A stretch of DNA of 51,186 nt, from positions 1 through 51,186 of the forward strand of contig NZ_JAEMTF010000025.1 in NCBI RefSeq assembly GCF_016462415.1, read 5' to 3'. Position numbers and translations under genes: made by a program. Below are positions 15,888 through 25,177 of this stretch, piece after piece. Every line of letters begins with the position of its first letter. The stretch's first letter is position 1. The notes under the pieces are model-generated. The model was not told the origin of the DNA. It searched no databases and was given only the letters and a program-made list of their open reading frames with translations. Source of the DNA: Williamsia sp. (GTDB lineage Bacteria; Actinomycetota; Actinomycetes; Mycobacteriales; Mycobacteriaceae).

Positions 15888-17300
15888 CAGTCCGACGGCG
15901 TCCATGGCGCGCAGCCACAGTCCGCGCCGCCCCTTCCGTCGGTCCGACCGGGCGAACTCCTTGCGGGTGATGGTTATGCCCAACCACCGCAACGGTTCCG
16001 GCGGGAACGGGATGGGACGGCTGCGCACCATGGCGCTACGCGTGCGCTCGGTGTCCCGGCCGTCGATGAGGTCGAGTGCGGTGCGCGCCCCGAAATGCGC
16101 TGCGCCGACACCGAGTCCGGTGAAGCCGAGCACCGACACGACACGCCCGCCCATACTTCTGTCCCAGAAGGCCGAGAACCTAGAGCAGGTGTCGATGGCC
16201 CCGCCCCAGACGTGGCTGATACCGATGCCGTCGAGCTGCGGGAACATCTGGAGCAGATGGTCGGCGAGCAGTGCGAATTCGGCGTCGTCGTAGGCGTGGC
16301 GGGGGTCGTGGTCGGAACCGTAGTGGTAGACCGCGTCCCATCCGCCGAACAGGATGCGGTCGTCGGCGGTGAGGCGGAAGTAGTGGAACCGGGAACCGCT
16401 GTCGGCCAGACCTTCCCGACCCGACCATCCGATGGCAGCGCGCTGATCGGCGGTGAGCGGTTCGGTCATCAGGACGTAGTCCCACACCGGGACCATCGCC
16501 CACCGGTTGCGCCGGAGCAGCGGTCGTGTGGCCGCGGTCGCCACGATCACGCGGTCGGCGGTGACGGTGCCGGCGGCAGTCCGTGCGCGGATCGAATCCT
16601 TCCGTCGCCGCAGCGACAGGATCTCGGTGTTCTCGACGATTCGGACGCCGAGCCGCTCGGCCGCGGTGGCCAGCCCCCAGGCGAGCTTGGCCGGGTCCAC
16701 CATCATCACGTTCGGATCGTGCGCGGCAGCGGCGACCATCGGCGAGTCGACCTTCGCCCTGGCCTCGTCGCGGTCGTAGAAGGTGGCCGGTTGATCGTGG
16801 AGCAGTGCCTCGGTGACGTGTTCGCGGACGTCGTCGACCTGCCAGTCGAAGTTCGCGATGTCGAGTTCGCCGACGCGTTCGGCGTCGGCGTCGATGCCGA
16901 GGCGCCCCAGGGTCGTCTCGATGGCGTCGAGGGTCTCGACACCGAGGCGCAGCAGGGTCGGCAACTCGTCGCGGTACCGCGCCACCCCGTTGGCCAGTCC
17001 ATGCGTGAGGCTTGCCGAGCAGAAGCCACCGTTACGTCCTGATGCGCCGTCGGCGATTCGGGCCCCCTCGACGAGCAGGATCCGTCGGTCCGGGTTCTCC
17101 TCCGCGGCCTGCACCGCGGCCCACAACCCGGTGAAGCCACCGCCGACGATGAGCAGGTCGGCGTCGGTGTCGCCGTCGAGACCGGGACGCGCGGTGGGCC
17201 GTTCGGGACGGTCCAGCCAGAACGGGGCCCGGATCGCGCCGGACACCATCGCGGCCCCTCGGGTCGTCGAGGTCTCGAGCCATGCCGACATCGCGGTCAC
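15873..17300 (-). CDS. FAD-dependent amine oxidoreductase (DadA/PuuB-like)
   Basis: A 475-aa glycine-oxidase-fold flavoprotein. The N-terminal FAD motif is DLLIVGGGFTGLWAAVQAAE, followed by SGRNGGFCSASLTHGL, which resembles gamma-glutamylputrescine oxidase and related amine oxidases. The segment VVSVLGFTGLGVGAAHFGAR closes the FAD site. It probably oxidises an amine or its gamma-glutamyl derivative to an aldehyde, which the adjacent aldehyde dehydrogenase would handle. The GTG start at 17298-17300 overlaps the aldehyde dehydrogenase stop (GTGA); an ATG three codons later is an alternative. The 3' end lies in a tandem repeat. Confidence 0.87.
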   Translation of the reverse strand: MTAMSAWLETSTTRGAAMVSGAIRAPFWLDRPERPTARPGLDGDTDADLLIVGGGFTGLWAAVQAAEENPDRRILLVEGARIADGASGRNGGFCSASLTHGLANGVARYRDELPTLLRLGVETLDAIETTLGRLGIDADAERVGELDIANFDWQVDDVREHVTEALLHDQPATFYDRDEARAKVDSPMVAAAAHDPNVMMVDPAKLAWGLATAAERLGVRIVENTEILSLRRRKDSIRARTAAGTVTADRVIVATAATRPLLRRNRWAMVPVWDYVLMTEPLTADQRAAIGWSGREGLADSGSRFHYFRLTADDRILFGGWDAVYHYGSDHDPRHAYDDAEFALLADHLLQMFPQLDGIGISHVWGGAIDTCSRFSAFWDRSMGGRVVSVLGFTGLGVGAAHFGARTALDLIDGRDTERTRSAMVRSRPIPFPPEPLRWLGITITRKEFARSDRRKGRRGLWLRAMDAVGLGFDS

Positions 17301-18787
17301 TCGTCTCTCGGCAGAGTGAACACCGTGCGGTGCCAGTCCTTGCGGGCCACACCGGTGATGTCGCTCATGACGTGTTTGACGCTGAGGTACTCGTCGAGGG
17401 AGTAGGCGGACATGTCCTTGCCGAAACCCGATGCTCCGAACCCGCCGTGCGGCATCTCGCTGACGATGGGGATGTGGTCGTTGATCCAGACGCAGCCTGC
17501 GTGGATCTCGCGACCGGCACGCTGCGCGCGGTAGACGTCCGTTGTCCACGCCGATGCCGCCAAGCCGAAATCGGTGTCGTTCGCGCGTCGGATCGCGTCG
17601 TCGTCGTCATCGAACGCGCTGACGGTGAGCACCGGCCCGAAGACCTCGTCACGGTAGACCTCTGCGTCCTCGCCGACGTCGGCCAGCAGGGTGGGCGGGT
17701 AGAAGGCGCCGGGCCCGTCGGGCACCGATCCCCCGGTGATCACCCGGATCCCGGAATCGGCGGCGCGAGAGACCATCGCGGCGACCTTGTCACGGTGCGC
17801 CCGGGAGATCAGCGGCCCCATGTCGGTGGCGGGGTCGGACGGGTCGCCCACGCGGACCCGGGCCATCAGCTCCCCCACCCCGGCGACGAAGTCGTCGTAG
17901 CGATCCCGGGCGACGATCGCACGGGTGGCGGCGGTGCAGTCCTGCCCCGAGTTGATCAGCGACCCCGCGACGGCACCGTGCACAGCGGCGGTGAGATCGG
18001 CGTCGCCAAACACCACGAAGGGTGCCTTGCCGCCGAGCTCGAGCTGTACGCGCGTGCCGTTCGTGGCCGCCGCCGCCATCACGCGTCGCCCCACTCCGGT
18101 CGAGCCGGTGAAGGTGACGACGTCGACGCCGGGATGTCCGGCGAGATGTGCACCCACCTCCGCTCCGGTCCCGGTGAGGACGTTGAACACCCCGTCGGGC
18201 ACACCGGCCTCGGTCGCGAGACGCGCGAGGGTGATCGTGGTCAACGGGGTCAGCTCAGCGGGCTTGAGCACCACGGTGCAACCGGCGGCCAACGCGGGCA
18301 TGACCTTCCACACCGCCATGCCGAGCGGATAGTTCCACGGCGTGATCGACGCGACGACACCGATCGCCTCGCGTCGGATCGACGAGGTGTGGTCGGCGGA
18401 GTACTCGGCACTGGCCTTGCCGTCGAGATTGCGGGCGATACCGGCGAAGAAGTCGGTGTTGTCGACGGCGCCGGGCAGGTCGAACTCGGTGGCGAGACGG
18501 ATGGGCTTGCCCGTCTGTGACACCTCCTCGACCGCGAGGGCGTCGGCGTCACGTTCGATGAGCCGCGCGAGGCGCCCGAGCACGGTGCTGCGTTCACCCG
18601 GTGTCGCACCGGCCCAGCCGGGGAGGGCGGCCCGCGCAACGGCGACCGCGGCATCGACATCGGCGGTGCTCGCGAGCGCCATGTGTGCCACCGGCCGGTC
18701 GGTCGCCGGGTCGATGATGGTGTGCGTGGCGCCGGTGGCGACGAAGGGGGCACCGGACACCCAACCTGCGGGCAGAGTGGTCGACAT
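17297..18787 (-). CDS. Aldehyde dehydrogenase (gamma-aminobutyraldehyde/betaine-aldehyde type)
   Basis: A 496-aa NAD(P)-dependent enzyme that oxidises an aldehyde to the acid. The nucleotide site VTFTGSTGVGRR, the general base Glu in LELGGKAP, and the catalytic Cys in INSGQDCTAATR are present. Similarity in style to PatD/aminobutyraldehyde dehydrogenases plus the neighbouring amine oxidase and aminotransferase suggest 4-aminobutanal as substrate (inference). The ATG at 18785-18787 lies 6 nt from a TACCAT -10 box on the minus strand (18794-18799), so it is probably leaderless. It is divergent from the Lrp regulator. Confidence 0.9.
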   Translation of the reverse strand: MSTTLPAGWVSGAPFVATGATHTIIDPATDRPVAHMALASTADVDAAVAVARAALPGWAGATPGERSTVLGRLARLIERDADALAVEEVSQTGKPIRLATEFDLPGAVDNTDFFAGIARNLDGKASAEYSADHTSSIRREAIGVVASITPWNYPLGMAVWKVMPALAAGCTVVLKPAELTPLTTITLARLATEAGVPDGVFNVLTGTGAEVGAHLAGHPGVDVVTFTGSTGVGRRVMAAAATNGTRVQLELGGKAPFVVFGDADLTAAVHGAVAGSLINSGQDCTAATRAIVARDRYDDFVAGVGELMARVRVGDPSDPATDMGPLISRAHRDKVAAMVSRAADSGIRVITGGSVPDGPGAFYPPTLLADVGEDAEVYRDEVFGPVLTVSAFDDDDDAIRRANDTDFGLAASAWTTDVYRAQRAGREIHAGCVWINDHIPIVSEMPHGGFGASGFGKDMSAYSLDEYLSVKHVMSDITGVARKDWHRTVFTLPRDE

Positions 18788-18810
18788 GGCCTGATGGTAA
18801 GCGACCAAAG

Positions 18811-18884
18811 ACGGAATCCGCCACGAAAGCGGGTGTCGAACGACCGAATCAACGGCTTTTCTTGCGGAAAACTACGGAATCCGT
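18811..18884. promoter_or_regulatory. Three phased operator-like palindromes between aldehyde dehydrogenase and lrp
   Basis: The 11-mers ACGGAATCCGC (centre 18816), ACCGAATCAAC (centre 18848) and the perfect palindrome ACGGAATCCGT (centre 18879) are spaced 32 and 31 bp. They cover the divergent promoters. The rightmost lies 18 nt before the lrp start, matching the 17-nt distance of the last site before the permease. Lrp/AsnC proteins form octamers that bind phased sites, so autoregulation and control of the divergent catabolic genes is likely. Confidence 0.55.
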
Positions 18885-18896
18885 CACCATTGCCAC

Positions 18897-19349
18897 GTGA
18901 CCAAGGACCTTGATCACGTCTCGAAACAGATCATCGAGGCGTTGCAGACCGACGGTCGTCGGTCGTACGCATCGGTGGGCAAGTCGGTCGGTTTGTCCGA
19001 GGCGGCAGTACGTAACCGCGTCCAGAAGCTCAGTGACAGTGGCGTTCTGCAGATCGTCGCGGTCACCGATCCCCTGCAGGTGGGGTTCGCCCGGCAGGCG
19101 ATGATCGGCATCCGCTGCACCGGCGACTCCGTCGTGCTCGCCGAGAAGCTCGCCGAGATCGACGAGATCGACTACGTGGTCCTGACCGCCGGATCGTTCG
19201 ACATCATGATCGAGGTGGTGTGCGAGGACGACGACGGTCTGCTCGAACTGCTCAACCAGAAGGTGCGCACCCAACCGGGCGTGACCGGCACCGAGACGCT
19301 CGTCTACCTGAAACTCGTCAAACAGCAATACAACTGGGGTACCCGATGA
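18897..19349 (+). CDS. Lrp/AsnC family transcriptional regulator
   Basis: A 150-aa one-component regulator. The N-terminal winged helix-turn-helix runs about residues 5-55 (DGRRSYASVGKSVGLSEAAV and RNRVQKLSDSGVL). The C-terminal RAM ligand-binding domain (about 65-145) contains VVLTAGSFDIMIEVVCEDDD. It starts with GTG at 18897. Its stop overlaps the aminotransferase ATG (ATGA), so regulator and enzyme are co-translated. The effector is unknown, plausibly a substrate amine or amino acid. Palindromes in front of this gene, the aldehyde dehydrogenase and the permease define a candidate local regulon. Confidence 0.9.
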   Translation: MTKDLDHVSKQIIEALQTDGRRSYASVGKSVGLSEAAVRNRVQKLSDSGVLQIVAVTDPLQVGFARQAMIGIRCTGDSVVLAEKLAEIDEIDYVVLTAGSFDIMIEVVCEDDDGLLELLNQKVRTQPGVTGTETLVYLKLVKQQYNWGTR

Positions 19350-20743
19350 CAACGACACCACTTCCCGTCAGTTCCGACTCGGATGCGGCCGGAACCGACC
19401 TCGGGGCCCGCAGCGCCCGACACCTGTGGGGGCACTTCGCCCGCCATGGCGAGGGCATCACCCCACCGGTCATCACCCGCGGCGAGGGGGTCCGGATCTT
19501 CGACGACCGCGGGCGCAGCTACATCGACGGCCTCTCGGGCCTGTTCGTCGTGCAGGTCGGCCACGGCCGCGAGGAACTCGCCCGCGCCGCCGCCGACCAG
19601 GCCCAGACCCTGGGGTTCTTCCCGCTGTGGTCCTACGCCACCCCACCCGCGATCGAACTCGCCGAACGCCTGGCCCACTACGCACCCGGCGATCTCAACC
19701 GCGTGTTCTTCACCACCGGCGGCGGCGAGGCGGTCGAGAGCGCGTGGAAGCTGGCCAAGAAATACTTCAAGCTGAAGGGAAAGCCGTACAAGCACAAGGT
19801 GATCTCACGTGCTGTCGCCTATCACGGCACCCCGCAGGGAGCGCTCGCCATCACCGGGATCCCGGCGATGAAGCAGGACTTCGAGCCCCTGACCCCCGGC
19901 GCGTTCCGTGTTCCCAACACGAACATCTACCGCGCCACCGAACACGGTGACGACCCGAAGGCGTTCGGCCGCTGGGCAGCCGACCGCATCGCCGAGGCCA
20001 TCGAGTTCGAGGGACCCGAGACGGTGGCCGCGGTGTTCCTGGAGCCCGTGCAGAACGCCGGCGGGTGCTTCCCGCCCCCACCCGGGTACTTCGAGAGGGT
20101 TCGCGAGATCTGCGACGAATACGACGTGCTGCTGGTCTCCGACGAGGTGATCTGCGCGTTCGGTCGAATCGGCTCGATGTTCGCGTGCGACGACTTCGGC
20201 TACGTCCCCGACATCATCACGTGCGCAAAGGGAATGACGTCGGGCTACTCCCCCATCGGCGCCATGATCGCCAGCGATCGTCTGTTCGAGCCGTTCGACG
20301 ACGGCGTCACCTCGTTCGCACACGGCTACACCTTCGGCGGCCATCCGGTCTCGGCGGCGGTGGCGTTGGCCAACCTCGACATCTTCGAGCGCGAGGGCAT
20401 CAACGCCAACGTCAAGAACAACGCGGGCGCGTTCCGCTCGACGCTGGAGCGGTTGAAGGATCTGCCGATCGTCGGTGATGTCCGCGGCGAGGGCTATTTC
20501 TATGGGATCGAACTGGTCAAGGACCAGGCGACCAAGGAGACGTTCACCGCCGACGAGTCCGAGCGGGTGTTGCGCGGGTTCCTGTCGCACGCCCTGTTCG
20601 AGGCGGGGCTGTACTGCCGGGCCGACGACCGGGGCGATCCGGTGGTGCAGCTCGCACCGCCACTCGTGTGTGGTCAGTCGGAGTTCGACGAGATCGAGCA
20701 GATCCTGCGGTCGGTGCTCACCGAGGCGTATTCGCTGATCTGA
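19346..20743 (+). CDS. Class III aminotransferase (putrescine/omega-amino acid:pyruvate type)
   Basis: A 465-aa PLP enzyme. The catalytic Lys is in DIITCAKGMTSGYSPIGAM; VFFTTGGGEAVESAWKLAKKY binds the cofactor phosphate region; VLLVSDEVICAFGRIG contains the Asp that pairs with the PLP ring. Length and motifs fit the SpuC/omega-transaminase group, which moves an amino group from putrescine, cadaverine or beta-alanine to pyruvate. With the aldehyde dehydrogenase it would convert putrescine to GABA. The ATG overlaps the lrp stop. Exact donor specificity is not decided by sequence. Confidence 0.9.
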   Translation: MTTTPLPVSSDSDAAGTDLGARSARHLWGHFARHGEGITPPVITRGEGVRIFDDRGRSYIDGLSGLFVVQVGHGREELARAAADQAQTLGFFPLWSYATPPAIELAERLAHYAPGDLNRVFFTTGGGEAVESAWKLAKKYFKLKGKPYKHKVISRAVAYHGTPQGALAITGIPAMKQDFEPLTPGAFRVPNTNIYRATEHGDDPKAFGRWAADRIAEAIEFEGPETVAAVFLEPVQNAGGCFPPPPGYFERVREICDEYDVLLVSDEVICAFGRIGSMFACDDFGYVPDIITCAKGMTSGYSPIGAMIASDRLFEPFDDGVTSFAHGYTFGGHPVSAAVALANLDIFEREGINANVKNNAGAFRSTLERLKDLPIVGDVRGEGYFYGIELVKDQATKETFTADESERVLRGFLSHALFEAGLYCRADDRGDPVVQLAPPLVCGQSEFDEIEQILRSVLTEAYSLI

Positions 20744-20750
20744 AGTAGGC

Positions 20751-20837
20751 GACGGTGCCCGCCATTGCGCCTCTCGGCAGAAGGCCGCTCGTGGCGGCAA
20801 ATGGGGTGGTACCCGGGGCAGTGAATCGGGCACCGTC
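20751..20837 (+). other. Structured intergenic element with long-range stem and T-box-like motif
   Basis: GACGGTGCCCG (20751-20761) and CGGGCACCGTC (20827-20837) are perfect 11-bp inverted arms around 65 nt. Inside lies a small hairpin GCCGC-TCGTG-GCGGC (20784-20798) and then GGGGTGGTACCCGG, which matches the T-box antiterminator core AGGGTGGTACCGCG at 11 of 14 positions. The right arm could alternatively pair with GGTACCCG. It begins 8 nt after the aminotransferase stop, so it may simply be a terminator. The downstream hydrolase has its own leaderless-type promoter. Confidence 0.35.
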
Positions 20838-20876
20838 ATGGGTGTACAACCCACGTCCCCGCGTCGGTATTCCGCC

Positions 20877-20882
20877 TACCCT
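20877..20882 (+). promoter_or_regulatory. -10 box of a probable leaderless promoter (alpha/beta hydrolase)
   Basis: TACCCT ends 6 nt before the ATG at 20889 and no ribosome-binding sequence is seen. This supports both the start choice and a leaderless transcript. Confidence 0.45.
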
Positions 20883-20888
20883 GAGACC

Positions 20889-21692
20889 ATGTCCGATGCC
20901 CAGCTCCCCCTGCCCGGGACGGCCCTCGCGTTCGCCCCGACCCCGACCGGCGACGGCAGGCGCGTGGTCGTCTCCGCCCACGGCCTCACCTCGAGTCGTG
21001 CCGACGAGGACGCGAACGGCATCTTCGACTGGTCCCCGGTCGACGGCGGCGACACCATGCTGGTGCGCTACGACGCGCGTGGTCACGGTGAGTCCACCGG
21101 CCGCCCGGAGCCGGCCGACTACGCCTGGACGACCCTGGCCGACGACCTCCTGGCCCTGATCGACGCCGTGTCGCCGGACACCCCGGTCGACGCGATCGGT
21201 GCGTCGATGGGAACGGCGACCATCGTGTGGGCGGCGCTGCGACGTCCCGACCGGTTCCGACGGCTGGTGTTGGCGATTCCGCCCACCGCGTGGGAGACGC
21301 GGGCCGCGCAGGTCGAGGGTTATCTGGCTGCGGCGGCGATCGCGGAGCAGTACGGCATCGACGCGTTCGTCACGGCCATGGCCGAGCAACCGCCGGCAGA
21401 GATCCTCACCGCGGGCGGTTGGGCCGACGAACCGAAACGACCCTCGGTGAACATCGACGTGCTGCCGTCGGTGCTGCGGGGCGCCGCCATCTCCGATCTC
21501 CCTGACACCGCGGAGCTCGCCGAGCTGACGCATCCGACATTGATCCTGCCGTGGGCCACCGACCCCGGCCATCCGGTGAGCACGGCCGAGGTGCTGGCCG
21601 ACGCCCTCGCCGCGGCGACCCTCGAGATCGCCGAAGACCCGGCCGCCATCCGTGGCTGGGGCGGGCGGGCCGCGGAGTTCCTACGGTCCTGA
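20889..21692 (+). CDS. Alpha/beta-fold hydrolase
   Basis: A 267-aa cytosolic hydrolase. The nucleophile elbow is GASMG (Ser106), the oxyanion region is SAHGLTSS, and the segment RYDARGHGESTG is characteristic. The C-terminal HPTLILPWATDPGHPVSTAEVL supplies the Asp and His of the triad. The substrate is unknown. The genomic neighbourhood (trpS, dacB, YihY) corresponds to Rv3337/Rv3338 near trpS in M. tuberculosis, which also encode an alpha/beta hydrolase. The ATG at 20889 was chosen over an upstream ATG at 20838 because of the -10 box immediately before it. Confidence 0.85.
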   Translation: MSDAQLPLPGTALAFAPTPTGDGRRVVVSAHGLTSSRADEDANGIFDWSPVDGGDTMLVRYDARGHGESTGRPEPADYAWTTLADDLLALIDAVSPDTPVDAIGASMGTATIVWAALRRPDRFRRLVLAIPPTAWETRAAQVEGYLAAAAIAEQYGIDAFVTAMAEQPPAEILTAGGWADEPKRPSVNIDVLPSVLRGAAISDLPDTAELAELTHPTLILPWATDPGHPVSTAEVLADALAAATLEIAEDPAAIRGWGGRAAEFLRS

Positions 21693-21720
21693 TATTCCCG
21701 GTTTGCGTTCCTTCGCGAGG

Positions 21721-21726
21721 TACCTT
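21721..21726 (+). promoter_or_regulatory. -10 box of a probable leaderless promoter (D,D-carboxypeptidase)
   Basis: TACCTT ends 8 nt before the ATG at 21735. No Shine-Dalgarno sequence is seen in the short gap after the hydrolase gene. Confidence 0.4.
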
Positions 21727-21734
21727 CGACAGCA

Positions 21735-23036
21735 ATGTCCCCGGTCTCGCACCCCCTTCGCGCTCTCGCCGCATCTGTCGTGGTCGCCGCATGCGTCGCG
21801 GTCGGGGCACCCGCCCACGCCGACCCGGTTCTGACGACTCCCGGGGTGGCCGCGCCGTCCACCCCGAACACCGAGAGCTGTCCCTACCGATCCCAACCCG
21901 CGTCCGCCGTCGACTCCTCGGAGGTACCGCCACCGGGCCAGGCCGCCCCCGCGCCGCTGCCGGTACCCGATCCCACGGTCGGCGGTGACCGACTGGCGGC
22001 GTGCGGCGTCGTCACGGCCGGGTCGCCGACCGCGATCCCTCGCGGTATCACCTCGGCCGGGTGGCTCGTCGCCGACGCCGGGTCGGGCGCGGTCCTCGCC
22101 GCCAAGGACCCGCACGGCCGCTATCGTCCGGCCAGCACCATCAAGACCCTGCTCGCACTGGTCGCGCTCGACGAACTCGATCTCGACAAGGTCGTCACCG
22201 GGACGCGGGCGGACTACGGCATGGAGGGTGATTCGGCCGGCATCGGTCCCGGCGGCACCTACACCGTGCGACAGCTGTTGCAGGGCCTGCTGATGGTGTC
22301 GGGCAACGACTGCGCCAACGCCCTCGCCCGCGAACTCGGCGGCTACGACGTCGCCGTGGGCAAGATGAACGAGGCGGCCCACGACCTCGGCGCCGAGGAC
22401 ACCCGCGCCGCGTCGCCGTCGGGCCTGGACGCACCCGGGATGAGCACGTCGCCCTATGACCTGGCCCTCATCTTCCGTGCGGCGCTGAAGAACTCGACCT
22501 TCCGCGAGCTCGTGTCGAACGTGAGCGCCCCGTTCCCGGGCTATCCGAAACTCGCCGACGTCCCCGGCGACAAGGACCACCCCGGGTATCTCATGCAGAC
22601 GCAGAACCGACTGCTGCTCGATCAGTACCCGGGGACGATCGGCGGTAAGACCGGCTACACCGACGACGCCCGCAAGACGTTCGTCGGCGCGGTCGAACGC
22701 GACGGCCGGAGTCTGATCGTGGTGCAGATGTACGGGCTCAACGAGGCGGGTGATTCGTACTGGGATCAGGCGAAGGCGTTGCTCGACTACGGATTCGCCA
22801 CCGGCACGCAGGCGTCGGTGGGCACCCTGGTGTCGGGTCCTGCCGAGGCCGGCTCCTCGAGTACGCCGACGGCGGGGTCCGGATCGGACCGTTCGGGGAA
22901 CCTGGCCTACCCCTCGTCCCCCGACGGACCCGGCGGTTCGAACTGGACCGATCGACTCCTGTTCGGCGGCATCGGCGTACTCGTGGTCGTCGGGCTGGTC
23001 TACGCGGCCGTACGTGTCAACCGCCGCTCTCGCTGA
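21735..23036 (+). CDS. dacB: D-alanyl-D-alanine carboxypeptidase (DacB1-like, peptidase S11)
   Basis: A 433-aa secreted, membrane-anchored penicillin-binding protein that trims the terminal D-Ala of peptidoglycan stem peptides. A signal peptide covers about residues 1-29 (ending AHA). A Pro-rich linker follows. The catalytic triad motifs are STIK (Ser134, Lys137), SGN (189-191) and KTG (305-307). A C-terminal transmembrane helix (about 404-424) with a basic tail anchors it. The gene corresponds by order to Rv3330 dacB1. It is convergent with the YihY gene, with a 14-bp gap. Confidence 0.92.
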   Translation: MSPVSHPLRALAASVVVAACVAVGAPAHADPVLTTPGVAAPSTPNTESCPYRSQPASAVDSSEVPPPGQAAPAPLPVPDPTVGGDRLAACGVVTAGSPTAIPRGITSAGWLVADAGSGAVLAAKDPHGRYRPASTIKTLLALVALDELDLDKVVTGTRADYGMEGDSAGIGPGGTYTVRQLLQGLLMVSGNDCANALARELGGYDVAVGKMNEAAHDLGAEDTRAASPSGLDAPGMSTSPYDLALIFRAALKNSTFRELVSNVSAPFPGYPKLADVPGDKDHPGYLMQTQNRLLLDQYPGTIGGKTGYTDDARKTFVGAVERDGRSLIVVQMYGLNEAGDSYWDQAKALLDYGFATGTQASVGTLVSGPAEAGSSSTPTAGSGSDRSGNLAYPSSPDGPGGSNWTDRLLFGGIGVLVVVGLVYAAVRVNRRSR

Positions 23037-23050
23037 ACCACGCCGGGAAG

Positions 23051-24094
23051 CTACCGCCGGCGCGACCGGAACCGGGAGAACGTCAGCGCCGCAACCGCAC
23101 CGGCAGCCATCGACGCCGCGACAGTGGTCGGCGACGGCTCCGGCCGGACCACCACGGTCGGCGCGATGGTGACCGGGTCGGGTACCGCCGCCTGCTCGAA
23201 GCGCGCGTTCGCCTCGTCGGTGGCCGCCCAGGCCGTGGCGAACAGGATGATGCGGGTGGTGAAGAACGCGAACACCATGATGCCGATGATCGGACCGAAC
23301 GTCGCGCCCGCGGGACCGCTGGTGACGCCCTTGAGGTAGAAGGTCGCGATGAACTTGAAGACCTCGAAGACGACCGCGGTGAGCAGGCCCGCCTTGACCG
23401 CGTTGCGGTACGGCAGCGGGATCCGCGGCAGACGGGCGATGACCCAGGTGAACAGCATCGTCGAGGCGGCGAGGGAGACCACGATCGAGAGCACGCGGAC
23501 GAGGACCGACACCCCGGGCAGGTGGTCGAGATTCACCAGCTCGAGGATCTTCGTCGTCAGTCCGCTCCCCGCGAGCGCGGACAGTCCGAACGACACCACC
23601 AGGGCGACGAACAGACCGAGCAGCGCTCCGAGGTCGCCGAGCTTGGTCTTGACGAACGACGAGGACGGCGGCTCGGTCCCCCACTGCACGGTCAGTGCGT
23701 TGCGCAGGTTGGCCATCCACCCGAGGCCCGAGTAGACCGCGAGGACCAGACCGATCACACCGATCGACGCTCGCGACGAGATGGCCTGATCCATCAGGTC
23801 CTGCAGCTGGTTGCCCATGTCGCCCTGCACCGAGTCGGCGATCTTGTTCTTTGCGTCGTCGAGCAGACCGGGGCTCGCCACGAACACGAAGCCGGCGGCG
23901 GCGAAGCCGATCATCAGCAGCGGGAACAGCGCCAGGATGCTGAAGTACGTGGCACCGGCGGCGAAGAAGTCGCCCTTGCTGTCCTGGTAGCGGCCACCGG
24001 CCCGCACGAGATGGTCCAACCACGGGCGCTGAGCCCGCTGTCGCTCGAGGAAGGACGGGCCCTTCTCGGTGTCGGCGTCGGTCGGGTCAGCCAC
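23051..24094 (-). CDS. YihY/BrkB family membrane protein next to trpS
   Basis: A 347-aa inner-membrane protein with about six helices. Hallmarks are GDFFAAGATYFSILALFPLLM in the first helix and the central YSGLGWMANLRNALTVQWG. A cytosolic Pro/Val-rich tail ends in a hydrophobic stretch and a basic cluster (RFRSRRR), possibly an extra membrane segment. It starts with GTG. It corresponds by synteny to Rv3335c beside trpS (Rv3336c). Function is unknown. It is 45 bp downstream of trpS on the same strand and probably co-transcribed. Confidence 0.87.
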   Translation of the reverse strand: MADPTDADTEKGPSFLERQRAQRPWLDHLVRAGGRYQDSKGDFFAAGATYFSILALFPLLMIGFAAAGFVFVASPGLLDDAKNKIADSVQGDMGNQLQDLMDQAISSRASIGVIGLVLAVYSGLGWMANLRNALTVQWGTEPPSSSFVKTKLGDLGALLGLFVALVVSFGLSALAGSGLTTKILELVNLDHLPGVSVLVRVLSIVVSLAASTMLFTWVIARLPRIPLPYRNAVKAGLLTAVVFEVFKFIATFYLKGVTSGPAGATFGPIIGIMVFAFFTTRIILFATAWAATDEANARFEQAAVPDPVTIAPTVVVRPEPSPTTVAASMAAGAVAALTFSRFRSRRR

Positions 24095-24139
24095 GGTGAT
24101 CTCCCAGCTGTGGTCGTGGACGTCGGCTCGCTGTGGTCT

Positions 24140-25177
<1,038 letters not shown>

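Noticed and set aside
20838-20888. Upstream ATG at 20838 as the start of the alpha/beta hydrolase
   Set aside because: The extra 17 residues are not protein-like and span a good -10 box (20877-20882) placed for the ATG at 20889.
21681-24023. 780-codon minus-strand frame opposite the D,D-carboxypeptidase
   Set aside because: It is an out-of-frame shadow of dacB and the YihY gene; both of those have clear family motifs.
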